Shown here: in pieces, positions 8,538 through 18,377 of the stretch
Layout: the number at the start of each line of letters is the position of its first letter
Position numbering within the stretch: the stretch's first letter is position 1
Assembly: GCA_001596155.1 (NCBI GenBank)
Contig: CP014771.1
Span: 1,364,001 to 1,428,000, forward strand
Direction: 5' to 3'
Length of the DNA: 64,000 bases
DNA from: Hymenobacter psoromatis
GTDB taxonomy: Bacteria; Bacteroidota; Bacteroidia; Cytophagales; Hymenobacteraceae
Notes under the pieces: model-generated
What the model saw: only the letters and a program-made list of their open reading frames with translations
Told to the model about the DNA's origin: nothing
Databases searched by the model: none
Made by a program: the position numbers and the translations under genes

Positions 8538-10949
8538 ATGTCTGGTCCTGCCCCGCTTATTGCCCCGCCCGCTCTCGAAGCGCTGACCCACGCGGCCATC
8601 GCCGCGCCCGAGCCGGGGGGTAGCGTGCCGCACCGGTTTCCATTCGCCACGCACCTTAGCCTGGAGCCGCTGATTAGCTATTGGCTGGAGCGCGAGCACG
8701 ATGCCAACCCCGGCGTGGCCCGCCTGGCCCGCGCCGTGGTGCGGCAGGTGCACGAAACCGATTGCTGCCGCGGCGACCTGTCGTCGCTGCACGTGCTGGA
8801 CGAGCACCCCGACCTGGTGGCTACCCTCATGCTGGCCGTGTTTCCGCCCGCCACGGCCGCTACGGCCATCGCGGGGGCCGTGGCCCCGTTTCAACGCCAG
8901 AGCTTCTACTATACTCCGCGCTTCGCGGAAGTGCTGCTGAACAAGGACCGCATCCTCAAGCAGCCGCTGAATCTGGACCTGGCCACGCTCGAAACCCAGC
9001 TGACGCGCATGGCCTACCTGCTCATTCTGGGCCGCGAGTACGCGGCCGAGCTGCGCGAGTACGGTTCCAAAACGCCCGAGCAGAGCAGCTTCATCTTCAC
9101 CGTGCCCGACTACAGCATTGGGCTCTACCGGCACTACGGCGTGAGCCTCGACTCGACCTTCGTGCGGGTGCGGGTGGTGGGCGAAAAGCCCGTGCTGAGT
9201 GCCGGGCAGGTTCAGGTGCTGGTGCGCAACCGCCACCGCCTCGACCTGTGGCAGGAGCTGCTGCCGCCCGAGCACTTCGTGCTCGAAGGCTTCAACCTGC
9301 TGCAATTGCTGGACGTAACGACCCAAGAAATATTGTCGGAGCTGAAATATGACCTGCTGGAGCGCGACGTGCTGCAGGCGTCCGACCGGCTGGAGCAGAT
9401 TCAGGAAAAGCTGCGGGTGCTTTTTGCCCGGCCGGCGCTGCAGGTGGGCGTCGCGGCCTACGACGAGCGCAAGAAATCCTTCGTAGATTTCGGGCGCAAA
9501 ATCAACCACAGCTTTCTGGCCAAGCAGCTGCAGGGCCAGCAGCTTGAAAGCGAGTTTCGCCAGCTTTATGAGCGGCTGATTGCCGAGCGCCGGCCGCTGG
9601 TGCTCGAAGACGTGGCTACCGAGCCGGGCATTCCGGAGGGCCTGCGCCAGCAAATGTTGCGCCTGGGCATCAACTCGGCCATTTTGGCGGTGCTGCCCTA
9701 CGGCCCCGACACGGTGGGCCTGCTGGAGCTGGGCTCGCCCGAAGCCAACAGCTTCGATGAGTTTGATTTGGAGCTGGTTAATCAGTTCGTGCCGCTGTTT
9801 GCGGTGGCCGTGAAGCGCAACGCCGAAGACCTCGAAACCCGCATCCAGGCCATTATCAAGGAGAAATTTACCGCCATTCATCCCACGATGGAGTGGCGCT
9901 TCAATGACGCGGCCCGGCGGCTGCTGGCCCGCCAGGAAGAGGGCAACCGCAACGCCGAGATGGAGCCCATCGTGTTTGAAGAAGTGTATCCGCTACACGG
10001 CTCCTGCGACATTCGGGGCAGCAGCACGGCCCGCAACGAGGCCGTGCAGGGCGACCTCATCGAGCACCTGACCCTGGCCAACCGCGTGCTCAAAAAGGCT
10101 TCGGACGTGCAGCAGCTGCCCATTCTGGACGAGCTGAAGTTCTACGTAACCAAGCACTTGCGCCGCCTGCGCCAGGGCATCATCAGCGGCGACGAGGTGA
10201 ATATCTACGACTCGCTGCGCACCGAAGTCGAGCCGCTTTTTGAGTACCTGGCCCAGAATAATCCCGAGCTGCGCCCCACCATTGCCCACTACTGGCAGCA
10301 CATCGACCCGCGCCTGGGCATTCTCTACAACCGCCGCCGCGACTTTGAGGAGAGCGTGACGCGCCTCAACGACACCATCAGCGACTACCTCGATGAGGAG
10401 GAGGACAAAGCCCAGCTGATGTTTCCGCACTACTTCCAGCGCTTCAAAACCGATGGCGTCGAGCACAACATCTACGTGGGGGGTAGCCTGGTGCAGGGCA
10501 AGCCGTTTGACCTGGTTTTCCTGAAAAACCTGCGGCTGTGGCAATTGCTGGTGATGGTCGAAATCACGCGCCGCACCCACGCCCTCAAGGCCGAGCTATC
10601 CGTGCCGCTCGACACCACCCAGCTCATCCTCATCCACTCGCAGCCGCTGAGCATCCGCTTCCGGCAAGACGAGCGGCAGTTCGACGTGGATGGCGCGTAT
10701 AATATTCGCTACGAGATAATTAAGAAGCGCATCGACAAGGCCACCGTGCTCGGCACCGGCGAGCGCCTCACGCAGCCCGGCCAGCTGGCGCTGGTGTATG
10801 CCCAGCCCCGCGACGCCACCGAATACCTCGAATACATCGATTACCTGCAAGACCGCAACCTGCTGGAGCCCGACGTGGAAGAGCTGGAGTTGGAAGAATT
10901 GCAGGGCGTGAAGGGCCTGCTGGCCCTGCGGGTGAAGGTGCGCCTGTAG
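8538..10949 (+). CDS. Large GAF domain-containing protein of unknown role
   Basis: 803 residues, no signal peptide, no membrane segment. A GAF-like sensor fold is seen at about residues 295-440 (Ala/Leu-rich strands around VGVAAYDERKKSF, the helix LESEFRQLYERLI, and ILAVLPYGPDTVGLLELGS). The rest has no recognised output domain: no kinase, GGDEF or HTH motif. The C-terminal third has conserved-looking runs such as FKTDGVEHNIYVGGSL and a long acidic helix DVEELELEELQG. Bacteroidota genomes carry long GAF proteins of this kind, and a signalling scaffold is an inference only. It stands alone between lipoprotein genes and a DUF1080 gene. Confidence 0.75.
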   Translation: MSGPAPLIAPPALEALTHAAIAAPEPGGSVPHRFPFATHLSLEPLISYWLEREHDANPGVARLARAVVRQVHETDCCRGDLSSLHVLDEHPDLVATLMLAVFPPATAATAIAGAVAPFQRQSFYYTPRFAEVLLNKDRILKQPLNLDLATLETQLTRMAYLLILGREYAAELREYGSKTPEQSSFIFTVPDYSIGLYRHYGVSLDSTFVRVRVVGEKPVLSAGQVQVLVRNRHRLDLWQELLPPEHFVLEGFNLLQLLDVTTQEILSELKYDLLERDVLQASDRLEQIQEKLRVLFARPALQVGVAAYDERKKSFVDFGRKINHSFLAKQLQGQQLESEFRQLYERLIAERRPLVLEDVATEPGIPEGLRQQMLRLGINSAILAVLPYGPDTVGLLELGSPEANSFDEFDLELVNQFVPLFAVAVKRNAEDLETRIQAIIKEKFTAIHPTMEWRFNDAARRLLARQEEGNRNAEMEPIVFEEVYPLHGSCDIRGSSTARNEAVQGDLIEHLTLANRVLKKASDVQQLPILDELKFYVTKHLRRLRQGIISGDEVNIYDSLRTEVEPLFEYLAQNNPELRPTIAHYWQHIDPRLGILYNRRRDFEESVTRLNDTISDYLDEEEDKAQLMFPHYFQRFKTDGVEHNIYVGGSLVQGKPFDLVFLKNLRLWQLLVMVEITRRTHALKAELSVPLDTTQLILIHSQPLSIRFRQDERQFDVDGAYNIRYEIIKKRIDKATVLGTGERLTQPGQLALVYAQPRDATEYLEYIDYLQDRNLLEPDVEELELEELQGVKGLLALRVKVRL

Positions 10950-11071
10950 CCGGCCGGCGGCTCCCTACCCCCTCGGATTTGGTAAAGCCGCGCCTGGCCC
11001 GTACTATTGAAGCACTTACCGCGTTCGGTTTGGCCGGGCGTGGCTTTCTGCTTTCTTTGAATTCTCCCCAG

Positions 11072-11758
11072 ATGAAGCCTTTCCTCCCTACCCTACTCGC
11101 GGGGTTGGCGCTCAGCGCGGCCGCGCCGGCTCCCTACCCCTCCGCCAAAGCCAAGCCCGAGGCGCTGTTTAACGGCAAAACCACCCAAGGCTGGCACACT
11201 TATCTGCAACCCACGGTCACGCCCGCCTGGTCGGTAGTAGATGGCGCGCTCCAGCTGGACCCGGCCGCGGCCGGCCAGGGCGACCTGGTAACCGACGGCG
11301 AGTACGAAAACTTCGAGCTGGCGTTGGAATGGAAGATTGCCGAGGGCGGCAACAGCGGCATCATCTTCGGTGTGCATGAGGACCCGGCCTTCCAGGCCAC
11401 CTACGACACGGGCGTGGAGATGCAGGTGCTGGATGATAAAAGCGCGTCCGACAACAAAAAGCCCTCGCGCCGCGCCGGCTCGCTCTACGACATGCTACCC
11501 CCCGCCCACGATGTGGTGAAGCCCGCCGGCGAGTGGAACCGCGTGAAGCTACGCAAGGACCGCGGCCACCTCACCTTCTGGCTCAACGGCACCCAAACCG
11601 TGGACGTGCAGATGGGCAGCCCCAAGTGGCAGAAGCTGCTGGCCGACAGTAAGTTCAAGGACTGGAAAAATTTCGCCGCCTACCCCAAAGGCCACATCGC
11701 GCTGCAAGACCACGGGGCCAAAGTGTCGTACCGGGATATCATGCTGACGCCGCTGTAG
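11072..11758 (+). CDS. DUF1080 (3-keto-disaccharide hydrolase fold) secreted protein
   Basis: 228 residues: signal peptide MKPFLPTLLAGLALSAAA, then the DUF1080 concanavalin-like jelly roll. Diagnostic motifs are ALFNGKTTQGWHTY near the N-terminus, the central EGGNSGIIFGVHED, and the C-terminal GHIALQDHGAKVSYRDI. Proteins of this family hydrolyse 3-keto-glycosides or bind glycans in the periplasm. The next genes are a GMC oxidoreductase and its small subunit, which can make keto-sugars, so the three may act together. The start at 11072 replaces a longer non-ATG alternative. Confidence 0.9.
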   Translation: MKPFLPTLLAGLALSAAAPAPYPSAKAKPEALFNGKTTQGWHTYLQPTVTPAWSVVDGALQLDPAAAGQGDLVTDGEYENFELALEWKIAEGGNSGIIFGVHEDPAFQATYDTGVEMQVLDDKSASDNKKPSRRAGSLYDMLPPAHDVVKPAGEWNRVKLRKDRGHLTFWLNGTQTVDVQMGSPKWQKLLADSKFKDWKNFAAYPKGHIALQDHGAKVSYRDIMLTPL

Positions 11759-11790
11759 GTGGCTGATTGTTAATTGCCAACTGCAAACGC

Positions 11791-11893
11791 TTGTCATTGC
11801 GAGCAAAGCGAAGCAATCGCCCCAGAACGGTAGCCGAACGACTAGCGCGGGTGTCGTTCGGGTGCGATTGCTTCGCTTTGCTCGCAATGACAA
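11791..11893. repeat. Palindromic intergenic repeat (CATTGCGAGC type)
   Basis: Thirty-base arms starting TTGTCATTGCGAGCAAAGCG, repeated as the reverse complement at 11864-11893. A related but different version (CCTTGCGAGCGCAACGAAG) forms the outer arms of the nested repeat at 42352-42624, and partial copies occur near 13698-13745. Sits between DUF1080 and the GMC gene. Confidence 0.8.
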
Positions 11894-11935
11894 CTGCCTT
11901 CAACCAGAAACCAGAAATCAGGACCCCTAAAGAAA

Positions 11936-13678
11936 ATGGCAGATTTCAAACTCCACCAGCCGGGCACGGTGTACGATGCGATTGTGGTGGGCTCGGGGGC
12001 GGGCGGGGGCATGGCCGGCTACGTGCTGGCTCACGCCGGCCTGAAGGTGCTGATGATAGAAGCCGGGCCGTTTTTCGACCCCGTGAAGGACGCTTTGCAA
12101 TTGAAATTTCCGTATGAGTCGCCGCGGCGCGGCGCGGGCACCGTGCGGCCTTTCGGCGATTTTGACGCGGCCTACGGCGGCTGGCAGCTCGATGGCGAGC
12201 CCTACACCACCACCTCCGGCACGGAGTTCGACTGGTTTCGGGCCAGAATGTTGGGCGGGCGCACCAACCATTGGGGCCGTATCTCGCTGCGCATGGGGCC
12301 GCTCGATTTCAAGAGCCACCAGCTTGACGGCCTCACCGACGACTGGCCCATCACCTACGCCGACGTGAAGCCGTTTTACGACAAGGTGGACCGGCTCATC
12401 GGCGTGTACGGCACCATCGAAAACCTGCCAAACGAGCCGGACGGCATTTTCCTACCCCCGCCCAAGCCGCGGCTCAACGAGCTGTTTATCAAGCGCGGAG
12501 CCGAGAAGGCGGGCGTGAAAGTGATTGCCGGCCGGGGCGCGGTCCTCACCGAGAGCCTGCCCGGCAACACCAGCCGCGGGGCCTGTTTCTACTGCGGACA
12601 GTGCGGGCGCAGTTGCAAGGTCTATGGCGATTTTTCGGCCTCGTCGTGCCTGGTTATTCCGGCCCTCAAAACCGGCAACCTGCACCTGCTCACCAACGCA
12701 ATGGTGCGCGAGGTGCTGACCGGCCCCACCGGCCTGGCCACCGGCGTTTCCTACGTGGATAAGAATGACCTGCAGGAATATCAGGTCAAAGGCAAAATAG
12801 TTATTCTGGGGGCCAGCGCCGGCGAAACGGCCCGGCTGCTGCTCAATTCCATCTCCCCGAACCACCCCAACGGGCTGGCCAATGGCAGCGGGGTAGTGGG
12901 CAAGTACATCCACGACTCGACCGGGGCCGGCGTAGGCGGCTTCCTGCCCCAGCTGCTCGACCGCAAGCGCTATAACGAGGACGGCGTGGGCAGCGTGCAC
13001 ATTTACACTCCCTGGTGGCTGGATAACAAGAAGTTGAATTTTCCGCGCGGCTACCACATCGAGTACGGTGGCGGGATGGGGATGCCCTCCTACGGCTTCG
13101 GCGGCGACGTGCCCACCATCAACGGCCTGGTACCCGACCGCGCCGGCCAGATGAAAACGGCGGGCGGCTTCGGCAAGACGCTCAAGGACGATTATCGCCG
13201 CTTCTACGGCTCGCAGGTGGGCATGGCTGGGCGCGGCACTGCCATTGCCAGGGTCAGTAACTACTGCGAGATTGACAACAAAGTGGTGGATAAATACGGC
13301 ATCCCGGTGCTGAAATTCCACTACAAATGGTCGGATGCTGAGGTCAAGCAGGCCAAGCACATGCAGGAGACGTTCCAGAACATCATGCACGAAATGGGGG
13401 CCATTGTGACTTCCAAAATTCACGGCCTGGAGACGAATTACGGCCTCGAAGCGCCGGGCCGTATTATCCACGAGGTGGGCACGGTGCGCATGGGCGACGA
13501 CCCGCAGAAGTCGGCCCTCAACAAGTGGTGCCAGGCCCACGAGTGCAAAAACCTGTTCGTGGTGGATGCCGCGCCCTTCGTGCAGCAAGGCGACAAAAAC
13601 GCCACCTGGACGATTCTGGCCCTTTCCATGCGCACCAGCGAATATATTCTGGACCAGCGAAATAAATTAAATGTTTGA
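11936..13678 (+). CDS. GMC family FAD-dependent oxidoreductase
   Basis: 580 residues. The N-terminal FAD-binding motif [10 protein letters not shown] lies at residues 19-28, followed by the ribose-binding IEAG at about 42-45. The C-terminal region has [12 protein letters not shown] and [20 protein letters not shown], the usual GMC_oxred_C signature. A cysteine cluster [11 protein letters not shown] near residue 220 is notable. Such flavoproteins oxidise alcohol groups of sugars or sugar acids and pair with a small Tat-exported subunit like the one encoded next. The large subunit has no signal of its own, fitting piggyback Tat export with the partner. Substrate unknown. Confidence 0.92.
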   Translation: MADFKLHQPGTVYDAIVVGSGAGGGMAGYVLAHAGLKVLMIEAGPFFDPVKDALQLKFPYESPRRGAGTVRPFGDFDAAYGGWQLDGEPYTTTSGTEFDWFRARMLGGRTNHWGRISLRMGPLDFKSHQLDGLTDDWPITYADVKPFYDKVDRLIGVYGTIENLPNEPDGIFLPPPKPRLNELFIKRGAEKAGVKVIAGRGAVLTESLPGNTSRGACFYCGQCGRSCKVYGDFSASSCLVIPALKTGNLHLLTNAMVREVLTGPTGLATGVSYVDKNDLQEYQVKGKIVILGASAGETARLLLNSISPNHPNGLANGSGVVGKYIHDSTGAGVGGFLPQLLDRKRYNEDGVGSVHIYTPWWLDNKKLNFPRGYHIEYGGGMGMPSYGFGGDVPTINGLVPDRAGQMKTAGGFGKTLKDDYRRFYGSQVGMAGRGTAIARVSNYCEIDNKVVDKYGIPVLKFHYKWSDAEVKQAKHMQETFQNIMHEMGAIVTSKIHGLETNYGLEAPGRIIHEVGTVRMGDDPQKSALNKWCQAHECKNLFVVDAAPFVQQGDKNATWTILALSMRTSEYILDQRNKLNV

Positions 13679-13782
13679 TTATGTGAATAAATTTTTTCAT
13701 TGCGAGTATGTTGTCCTTGCGAGCATGTTGCGCATTAAGCAAGGACAAATGGCTTCAACCAGAAATCAGAACCCATGAACCC

Positions 13783-14409
13783 ATGAAAAGACGTGAATCA
13801 CTGAAAGCCATTGGCTTAGGGGCTCTTTCGACCGGTTTGTTATTGGAGGGCTGCCAGCCGGAAACGGCTAAGGTCAAGGTGGCTGACCAGCCCGCGCTGG
13901 CTGCCGCCGACCACGCCGGCCGCGAGCCGTTTGAGGTGGCGCGCAACAAGGAACTGGAGGCCGCCACCTTCTTCACGCCGCACGAGATGGCTACTATTAC
14001 CGTGCTGGCCGATATCATTATTCCCAAGGATGAGCACTCCGGCAGCGCCTCCGATGCCAAGGTGCCGGAATTTATCGAGTTCATCGTCAAGGATATGCCC
14101 GACCATCAGGTGCCGATGCGCGGCGGCCTGCGCTGGCTCGATTTGCAGAGCCTGAACCGCTTTCAGCAGCCGTTCGTGGCGTGCGCCACCCCGCAACAAC
14201 TGGAGTTGATAACCGACATCGCCTACCCCACCAAGGCCCGGCGCGAGATGCTGCCGGGGGTAGCCTTTTTCAACCGGATGCGCAACCTGACCGCCTCGGG
14301 CTTTTTCACCAGCAAAATGGGCATCGCCGACATCGGCTACGTGGGCAACGTGCCCAACCAGTGGACCGGCGTGCCGCCCGACGTGCTCCGGCAATACGGC
14401 TTCGCGTAG
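13783..14409 (+). CDS. Gluconate 2-dehydrogenase subunit 3 family protein (Tat signal)
   Basis: 208 residues beginning MKRRESLKAIGLGALSTG, a twin-arginine-like leader with a following LEGC lipobox-like site. The body (FFTPHEMATITVLADIIIPKDEHSGSA, then a helical region ending in GYVGNVPNQW) is typical of the small subunit that accompanies GMC dehydrogenases. It lies 104 bases after the GMC gene in the same direction, so the two probably form one enzyme that is exported together. The stop TAG at 14407-14409 coincides with the first bases of the palindromic repeat that follows. Confidence 0.88.
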   Translation: MKRRESLKAIGLGALSTGLLLEGCQPETAKVKVADQPALAAADHAGREPFEVARNKELEAATFFTPHEMATITVLADIIIPKDEHSGSASDAKVPEFIEFIVKDMPDHQVPMRGGLRWLDLQSLNRFQQPFVACATPQQLELITDIAYPTKARREMLPGVAFFNRMRNLTASGFFTSKMGIADIGYVGNVPNQWTGVPPDVLRQYGFA

Positions 14410-14492
14410 GGCACGGGGCTTACCCCCGCCCGTCGTTGAACGAACGAAACTGGAATCGTTCAACGACGGGCGGGGGCAAGCCCCGCACCCTA
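14407..14492. repeat. Palindromic repeat family 2, copy A, with stop codons at both ends
   Basis: Arms of about 36 bases (TAGGGCACGGGGCTTACCC and its complement, carrying CGTCGTTGAACGA inward). The left TAG is the stop of the plus-strand subunit 3 gene and the right CTA is the stop of the minus-strand PAP2 gene, so the element exactly fills the gap between convergent genes. Other copies lie at 40160, 41029 and 43852. Confidence 0.88.
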
Positions 14493-15200
14493 CAAATTGC
14501 TTTCTTCCTTCCAGAACAGCCGGATGCCAGTGCGCAATAGCACCAGCCACGCCGCGCCACCGCAGAAGCCCGCCACGACATCGGTGGGATAGTGGACATG
14601 AAAATAGATGCGCGTGCAGCCAATGAGCAAGGCGAAACTGATGAGCGCCGCGGCCACGCCCCAGCGGTGGCGGTGCTGCACCACCAGCCAGGCCAGGCAG
14701 CCGTAATAAGCCATGCTCATCATGGCATGGCCGCTCGGAAAGCTGAGGCCATATTGGTAAAAAAGGGCCGTGGTGGGGCGGTCGCGGTGAAAATAAAATT
14801 TCAATAACTCATTGAGGGCCAGCCCGCCACCCATCGAGAGCAGCAGCTCCGCGGCGTAGCGGCCGTAGCCGCGCCGGTGCAGCAGCAGCGGCACCAGCAG
14901 GCTGGCCGGCACGAAGAACTTGACTGACCCGAAGAAGGTAATAAACTTCATTACCCCGTAGGTCCAGGGTTGGGCGGCCCGCAGGCGGTCCATTTGGGCG
15001 AAGCCCCAATTGTCGAAGGTTTGAGAATGCTCCTGAAACACAACCCGCGTGAGGTAAAAAAACAGCCCGAACGCCAGCACGAACAAGATACCGCCCGCGA
15101 TTACCTCCGTAGTCAGCAGCCCGGCCAGGCCGGCGGCCCGCGTCGCGGGCGTGGAGGTAGGCGGGTCGGGCGGCACGGTGGGAACGGGCATGGCGGACAT
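14490..15200 (-). CDS. PAP2 superfamily phosphatase (membrane)
   Basis: Integral-membrane phosphatase acting on lipid phosphates such as undecaprenyl diphosphate or phosphatidic acid. The start at 15200 gives 236 residues; a longer form to 15245 is possible. All three catalytic motifs are visible: KFYFHRDRP (C1), LSFPSGHAMM (C2) and TRIYFHVHYPTDV (C3 with its His and Asp). Around them are five or six hydrophobic segments. Its stop codon is the end of the palindromic repeat shared with the upstream convergent gene. Confidence 0.92.
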   Translation of the reverse strand: MSAMPVPTVPPDPPTSTPATRAAGLAGLLTTEVIAGGILFVLAFGLFFYLTRVVFQEHSQTFDNWGFAQMDRLRAAQPWTYGVMKFITFFGSVKFFVPASLLVPLLLHRRGYGRYAAELLLSMGGGLALNELLKFYFHRDRPTTALFYQYGLSFPSGHAMMSMAYYGCLAWLVVQHRHRWGVAAALISFALLIGCTRIYFHVHYPTDVVAGFCGGAAWLVLLRTGIRLFWKEESNL

Positions 15201-15285
15201 TGAGCTAGCTGCTGGCTGATAGGCGGACGGAAAGCTGTCAACCAAAAGCTAACAGCTGATTATAAGGCAGTGCGGAGGAGCAAAA

Positions 15286-15316
15286 AAAAAGCCAGCCCGA
15301 AACCGGACTGGCTTTT
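15286..15316. terminator. Intrinsic terminator (tRNA-Leu side)
   Basis: AAAAAGCCAG, an inner CCG/CGG pairing, then CTGGCTTTTT. It lies directly downstream of the minus-strand tRNA-Leu and probably ends its transcript; symmetric flanks allow action on both strands. Confidence 0.8.
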
Positions 15317-15328
15317 TAAGCAAAAACG

Positions 15329-15410
15329 TGCGCTCGGAGAGACTCGAACTCTCACACCTTGCGGAACTGCCGCCTGAAGACAGCGCGTCTACCAATTTCG
15401 CCACAAGCGC
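15329..15410 (-). tRNA. tRNA-Leu (anticodon CAG)
   Basis: Read on the minus strand the 82-base gene folds as a cloverleaf: acceptor GCGCTTG with CGAGCGC, discriminator A, a D-loop with TTGGTAGAC, anticodon stem CTGTC/GGCAG enclosing loop TTCAGGC with CAG at the anticodon position, an extended variable arm as in class II tRNAs, and T-arm GAGAG-TTCGAGT-CTCTC. CCA is not encoded. It decodes CUG, the dominant leucine codon of this GC-rich genome. Confidence 0.95.
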
Positions 15411-15461
15411 AAACGTGGGCTCAAAACCCGCTCACCCAGTCGGCGGTGGCTTTTGATGGTG

Positions 15462-15494
15462 CAAAGATAGGCGATTCGGCGGCCTTCGCACAAA
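15462..15494 (-). promoter_or_regulatory. Bacteroidota-type promoter of tRNA-Leu
   Basis: On the minus strand TTTG (15491-15494) and TATCTTTG (15462-15469) are separated by 21 bases, matching the Bacteroidota TTTG-N19-21-TAnnTTTG pattern. Transcription would start about 45 bases before the tRNA. Confidence 0.65.
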
Positions 15495-15645
15495 CAAACG
15501 ACGTCAATTTTAATTAGGCAGGCCCCTTCCAGAGCGTCGAAAAATTGTTTGTCAGTTACTTGCGCTGTTGTTTTTTTCTGAAATTTCGCTTTTGCCTGTC
15601 GCAAAAACTCGTTTGGACGGAACTTACCGGCGCTTTTCCATCTTC

Positions 15646-16371
15646 ATGGCCTCCTTCTCCGACCTCCCTACCCCCCCCGCCCCCGGCCAACTGCCCGGCA
15701 TGGACTTTAGCCCGGTCGCCGGCTTCTACGACGCGCTGGCGAGCGTGGCCTTTGGGGGGGCGCTGCGGCGGGCGCAGCGGGCAGCGCTGGCGGCGGGGCT
15801 GCCGCCGGGCCCCGGCCCGCGCCTGCTGGTACTGGGCGGCGGCGCGGGCTGGGTGCTCAGCGAAATCTGGCGGCAGCGGCCCCAGGCGCAGGTGCTGTAC
15901 CTGGAGCTGTCGGCCGCCATGCTGGCGCGCACCCGCGCCCGGCTGCGGCGGGTGCCGCCCCCGCCCGGCGCGGCAGTGGAGCTGCGCCAGGGCAGCGAGG
16001 CCGCCCTGCTGCCGGGTGAGCAGTTCGATGCCATCATCACTTTTTTCGTGCTCGACTGCTTTACCGCCAGCGCGCTGCCCGCGGCGCTGGCCCGGCTGGA
16101 GGCCGCGCGCCGGCCGGGCGCCCCGTGGCTGATAGCCGACTTCCGGCCAGCGCGTCGGGGCTGGCGGCGGTGGCTCCTGGGAACCATGTACCTGTTTTTT
16201 CGCCTCACGGTGGGGCTGCGCACCCGGCAGCTGCCGCCCTGGCCCGCCGAGCTGCGGAAGCTGGGATTACACCCCAGCCATAAACAGTATTTTTTCAAGA
16301 AATCAATTGCTACGCTGGTGTGGCGTGATAATAGCTCCGCAGCGCCTGAAGAGAATAAATTCAGCGGGTAA
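15646..16371 (+). CDS. Class I SAM-dependent methyltransferase
   Basis: 241 residues. The SAM-binding motif I is LLVLGGGAGWVL (about residues 60-71), followed by an acidic end of strand 2 (VLYLELS) and the motif II-like DAIITFFVLDCF near residue 130; the C-terminus is basic and may contact a membrane. A first-part stretch VAGFYDALASVAFGG resembles small-molecule or lipid methyltransferases of the ubiquinone/menaquinone type, but the substrate cannot be fixed. The start at 15646 was chosen because upstream residues do not look like a methyltransferase N-terminus. No operon partner. Confidence 0.8.
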   Translation: MASFSDLPTPPAPGQLPGMDFSPVAGFYDALASVAFGGALRRAQRAALAAGLPPGPGPRLLVLGGGAGWVLSEIWRQRPQAQVLYLELSAAMLARTRARLRRVPPPPGAAVELRQGSEAALLPGEQFDAIITFFVLDCFTASALPAALARLEAARRPGAPWLIADFRPARRGWRRWLLGTMYLFFRLTVGLRTRQLPPWPAELRKLGLHPSHKQYFFKKSIATLVWRDNSSAAPEENKFSG

Positions 16372-16454
16372 ACTGGTTTTCTATTTACTTTGCATCGATT
16401 AAATCGCATCCATTCCATTAGTAGATACCTGGTAGTATTATTCAATTGGTTTTT

Positions 16455-18338
16455 ATGAAAAAACTTCTTCGTAAGGGATTGTTAACAGCGCTTGGCAGCG
16501 CGGGAGTGCCTATTTTGATTCTGGCACAGGGGGTAGGGGCCGGGCCGGCAGTGCGTTACGCCGTCACTTTTCCCAACGCGGTGCACCACGAGGCCCGCAT
16601 TGCCGCCACCTTCGCGGGGCTCACGCCCGGCCAAAAGCTCACGGTGCGGATGGCGCGCTCCTCGCCAGGCCGCTACGCACTGCACGACTTCGTTAAAAAT
16701 GTGTATTATACCGTGGCCACCGATGGCACCGGCAAGCTGCTGCCCGTCAACCGGACCGACCCGTATTCCTGGGAAGTGACGCCCGGTGCCGATGGCACGG
16801 TGCAGTTCAACTACACGCTGTACGGTGACCGCACCGACGGCACGTTCGCGGGCATCGACCAGCAGCACGCGCACCTCAACATGCCGGCCGTTTTTTGCTA
16901 CGCGCAGGGACTGGAGAACCGGCCGGCGGAGGTGAAATTCGACTTGCCCGCCGGTTGGAAAGTAGCTACCCAACTGCGGGCTACCGGCGAGGACAAAACA
17001 ACCTTCACCGCGCCCAACCTCCAGTATTTTATGGATAGCCCCACGGTGCTGGGCAGTTCGCAGCTGCTGCACACCTGGCAGGATGGCGGCCGCAACTTCG
17101 AGATGGCCACCTACTACACCGGCCCCGCCACCGAGGTCGATGCCTTTGTGAAGAAGACCCAGAAAGTGGTGCGTGAGGCGGCCGGCGTATATAATGGCGA
17201 GTATCCGGCGTTTGATTTTGGCCGCTATACTTTCCTGGCCGACTACCTGCCCCAGGCCAGCGGCGACGGCATGGAGCACCGCAACTCGACCTCGCTGACC
17301 TCGCCCCTACCCCTGCACGACGAGGGCGCGCTGCGCAACCTGGGCACCGTGGCGCACGAGTTTTTCCACTCCTATAACACCGAGCGCATTCGCGCCCAGG
17401 GCCTGGAACCGTTTGATTTCCAGCGCGTGAACATGAGCGACGCGCTCTGGTTTGGCGAAGGCTTCACGCAATACTACGGCGAGCTGGTTCTGCGCCGGGC
17501 GGGCTTTTACGATGATGAGCAGTTCTTCGCAAAAGTGAGCTCCTGGGTCAATGCCCGCCTCAATTCGCCGGGCGCGCGCTACGCGTCGGCCCTGGAGATG
17601 AGCCGGCAGGCGGGCTTCGTGGACGCGGCCGTGTCCGTGGACCCCACCAACCGCAGCAATACCTACCTCTCCTATTATATTCAGGGCGCGGGGCTGGCCC
17701 TGTGCCTCGACCTGCAGCTGCGCCAGCGCTACCACACTTCGCTTGATAAGTATATGCAGGCGATGTGGCTGGAGTTTGGCAAAAACCAGACGCCCGCGCT
17801 GGCCCCGGCCAAAACCTTCACGGTGGCCGACTTGCAGCGCGTGCTGGGCACCGTGGCAAAGGATACGGCTTTCGCGGGCACGTTTTTTCGGCGCTACGTA
17901 TATGGGCACGAGGCCCCGCGCTTCAGCGAAAACCTGGCGACGATGGGCCTGGCCGTGGTGCCGGTGAAGGCGCTGGCCGCCGCCCTACCCCGGCAGGTAG
18001 AATTTGATGAGGAAGGTCGCTGCATTTTGAACCGCAACACCACCATCGGCTCGGGCCTCTACAAAGCTGGAATTGACCGGGGCGACCAGATTGTGATGCT
18101 CGACGGTGAGAAAATCGACAACATGGCTACGCTCGAAGGCATTATGCGCAAGCACACGCCCGCCGACCTCGTGCCGGTGCGCGTGCGCAACCGCGCCGGC
18201 CAGGAGCGCAACGTGCAAGTAGTACTCACCGAGGACACCAACGTGCAGGTGCAGGCAATGGAAAGCGTGGACAAAATGACGGCTACCCCCACCCAAAAGG
18301 AGCAACGCGCCGCCTGGCTGGCCAGCGCCGCGAAGTAG
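16455..18338 (+). CDS. M61 family metallopeptidase with C-terminal PDZ domain
   Basis: 627 residues with an N-terminal signal peptide (MKKLLRKGLLTALGSAG to about residue 25). The gluzincin active site is complete: HEFFH (H301, E302, H305) and the third zinc ligand E335 in WFGEGFTQYY. Residues about 505-585 form a PDZ-like domain (GLYKAGIDRGDQIVMLDGEKID). M61 enzymes are glycyl aminopeptidases of the periplasm or cell surface. It runs in the same direction as the following small membrane protein gene, 39 bases later. Confidence 0.93.
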   Translation: MKKLLRKGLLTALGSAGVPILILAQGVGAGPAVRYAVTFPNAVHHEARIAATFAGLTPGQKLTVRMARSSPGRYALHDFVKNVYYTVATDGTGKLLPVNRTDPYSWEVTPGADGTVQFNYTLYGDRTDGTFAGIDQQHAHLNMPAVFCYAQGLENRPAEVKFDLPAGWKVATQLRATGEDKTTFTAPNLQYFMDSPTVLGSSQLLHTWQDGGRNFEMATYYTGPATEVDAFVKKTQKVVREAAGVYNGEYPAFDFGRYTFLADYLPQASGDGMEHRNSTSLTSPLPLHDEGALRNLGTVAHEFFHSYNTERIRAQGLEPFDFQRVNMSDALWFGEGFTQYYGELVLRRAGFYDDEQFFAKVSSWVNARLNSPGARYASALEMSRQAGFVDAAVSVDPTNRSNTYLSYYIQGAGLALCLDLQLRQRYHTSLDKYMQAMWLEFGKNQTPALAPAKTFTVADLQRVLGTVAKDTAFAGTFFRRYVYGHEAPRFSENLATMGLAVVPVKALAAALPRQVEFDEEGRCILNRNTTIGSGLYKAGIDRGDQIVMLDGEKIDNMATLEGIMRKHTPADLVPVRVRNRAGQERNVQVVLTEDTNVQVQAMESVDKMTATPTQKEQRAAWLASAAK

Positions 18339-18377
18339 CAGCGCCGAAAGGTGTATCTTTCGTCAAACTAACGAGTT

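Noticed and set aside
8484..9881. 465-codon antisense frame in the GAF gene
   Set aside because: Long only because of the high GC3 of the real gene. The residues are low-complexity (His, Gln, Ala), and no domain can be read.
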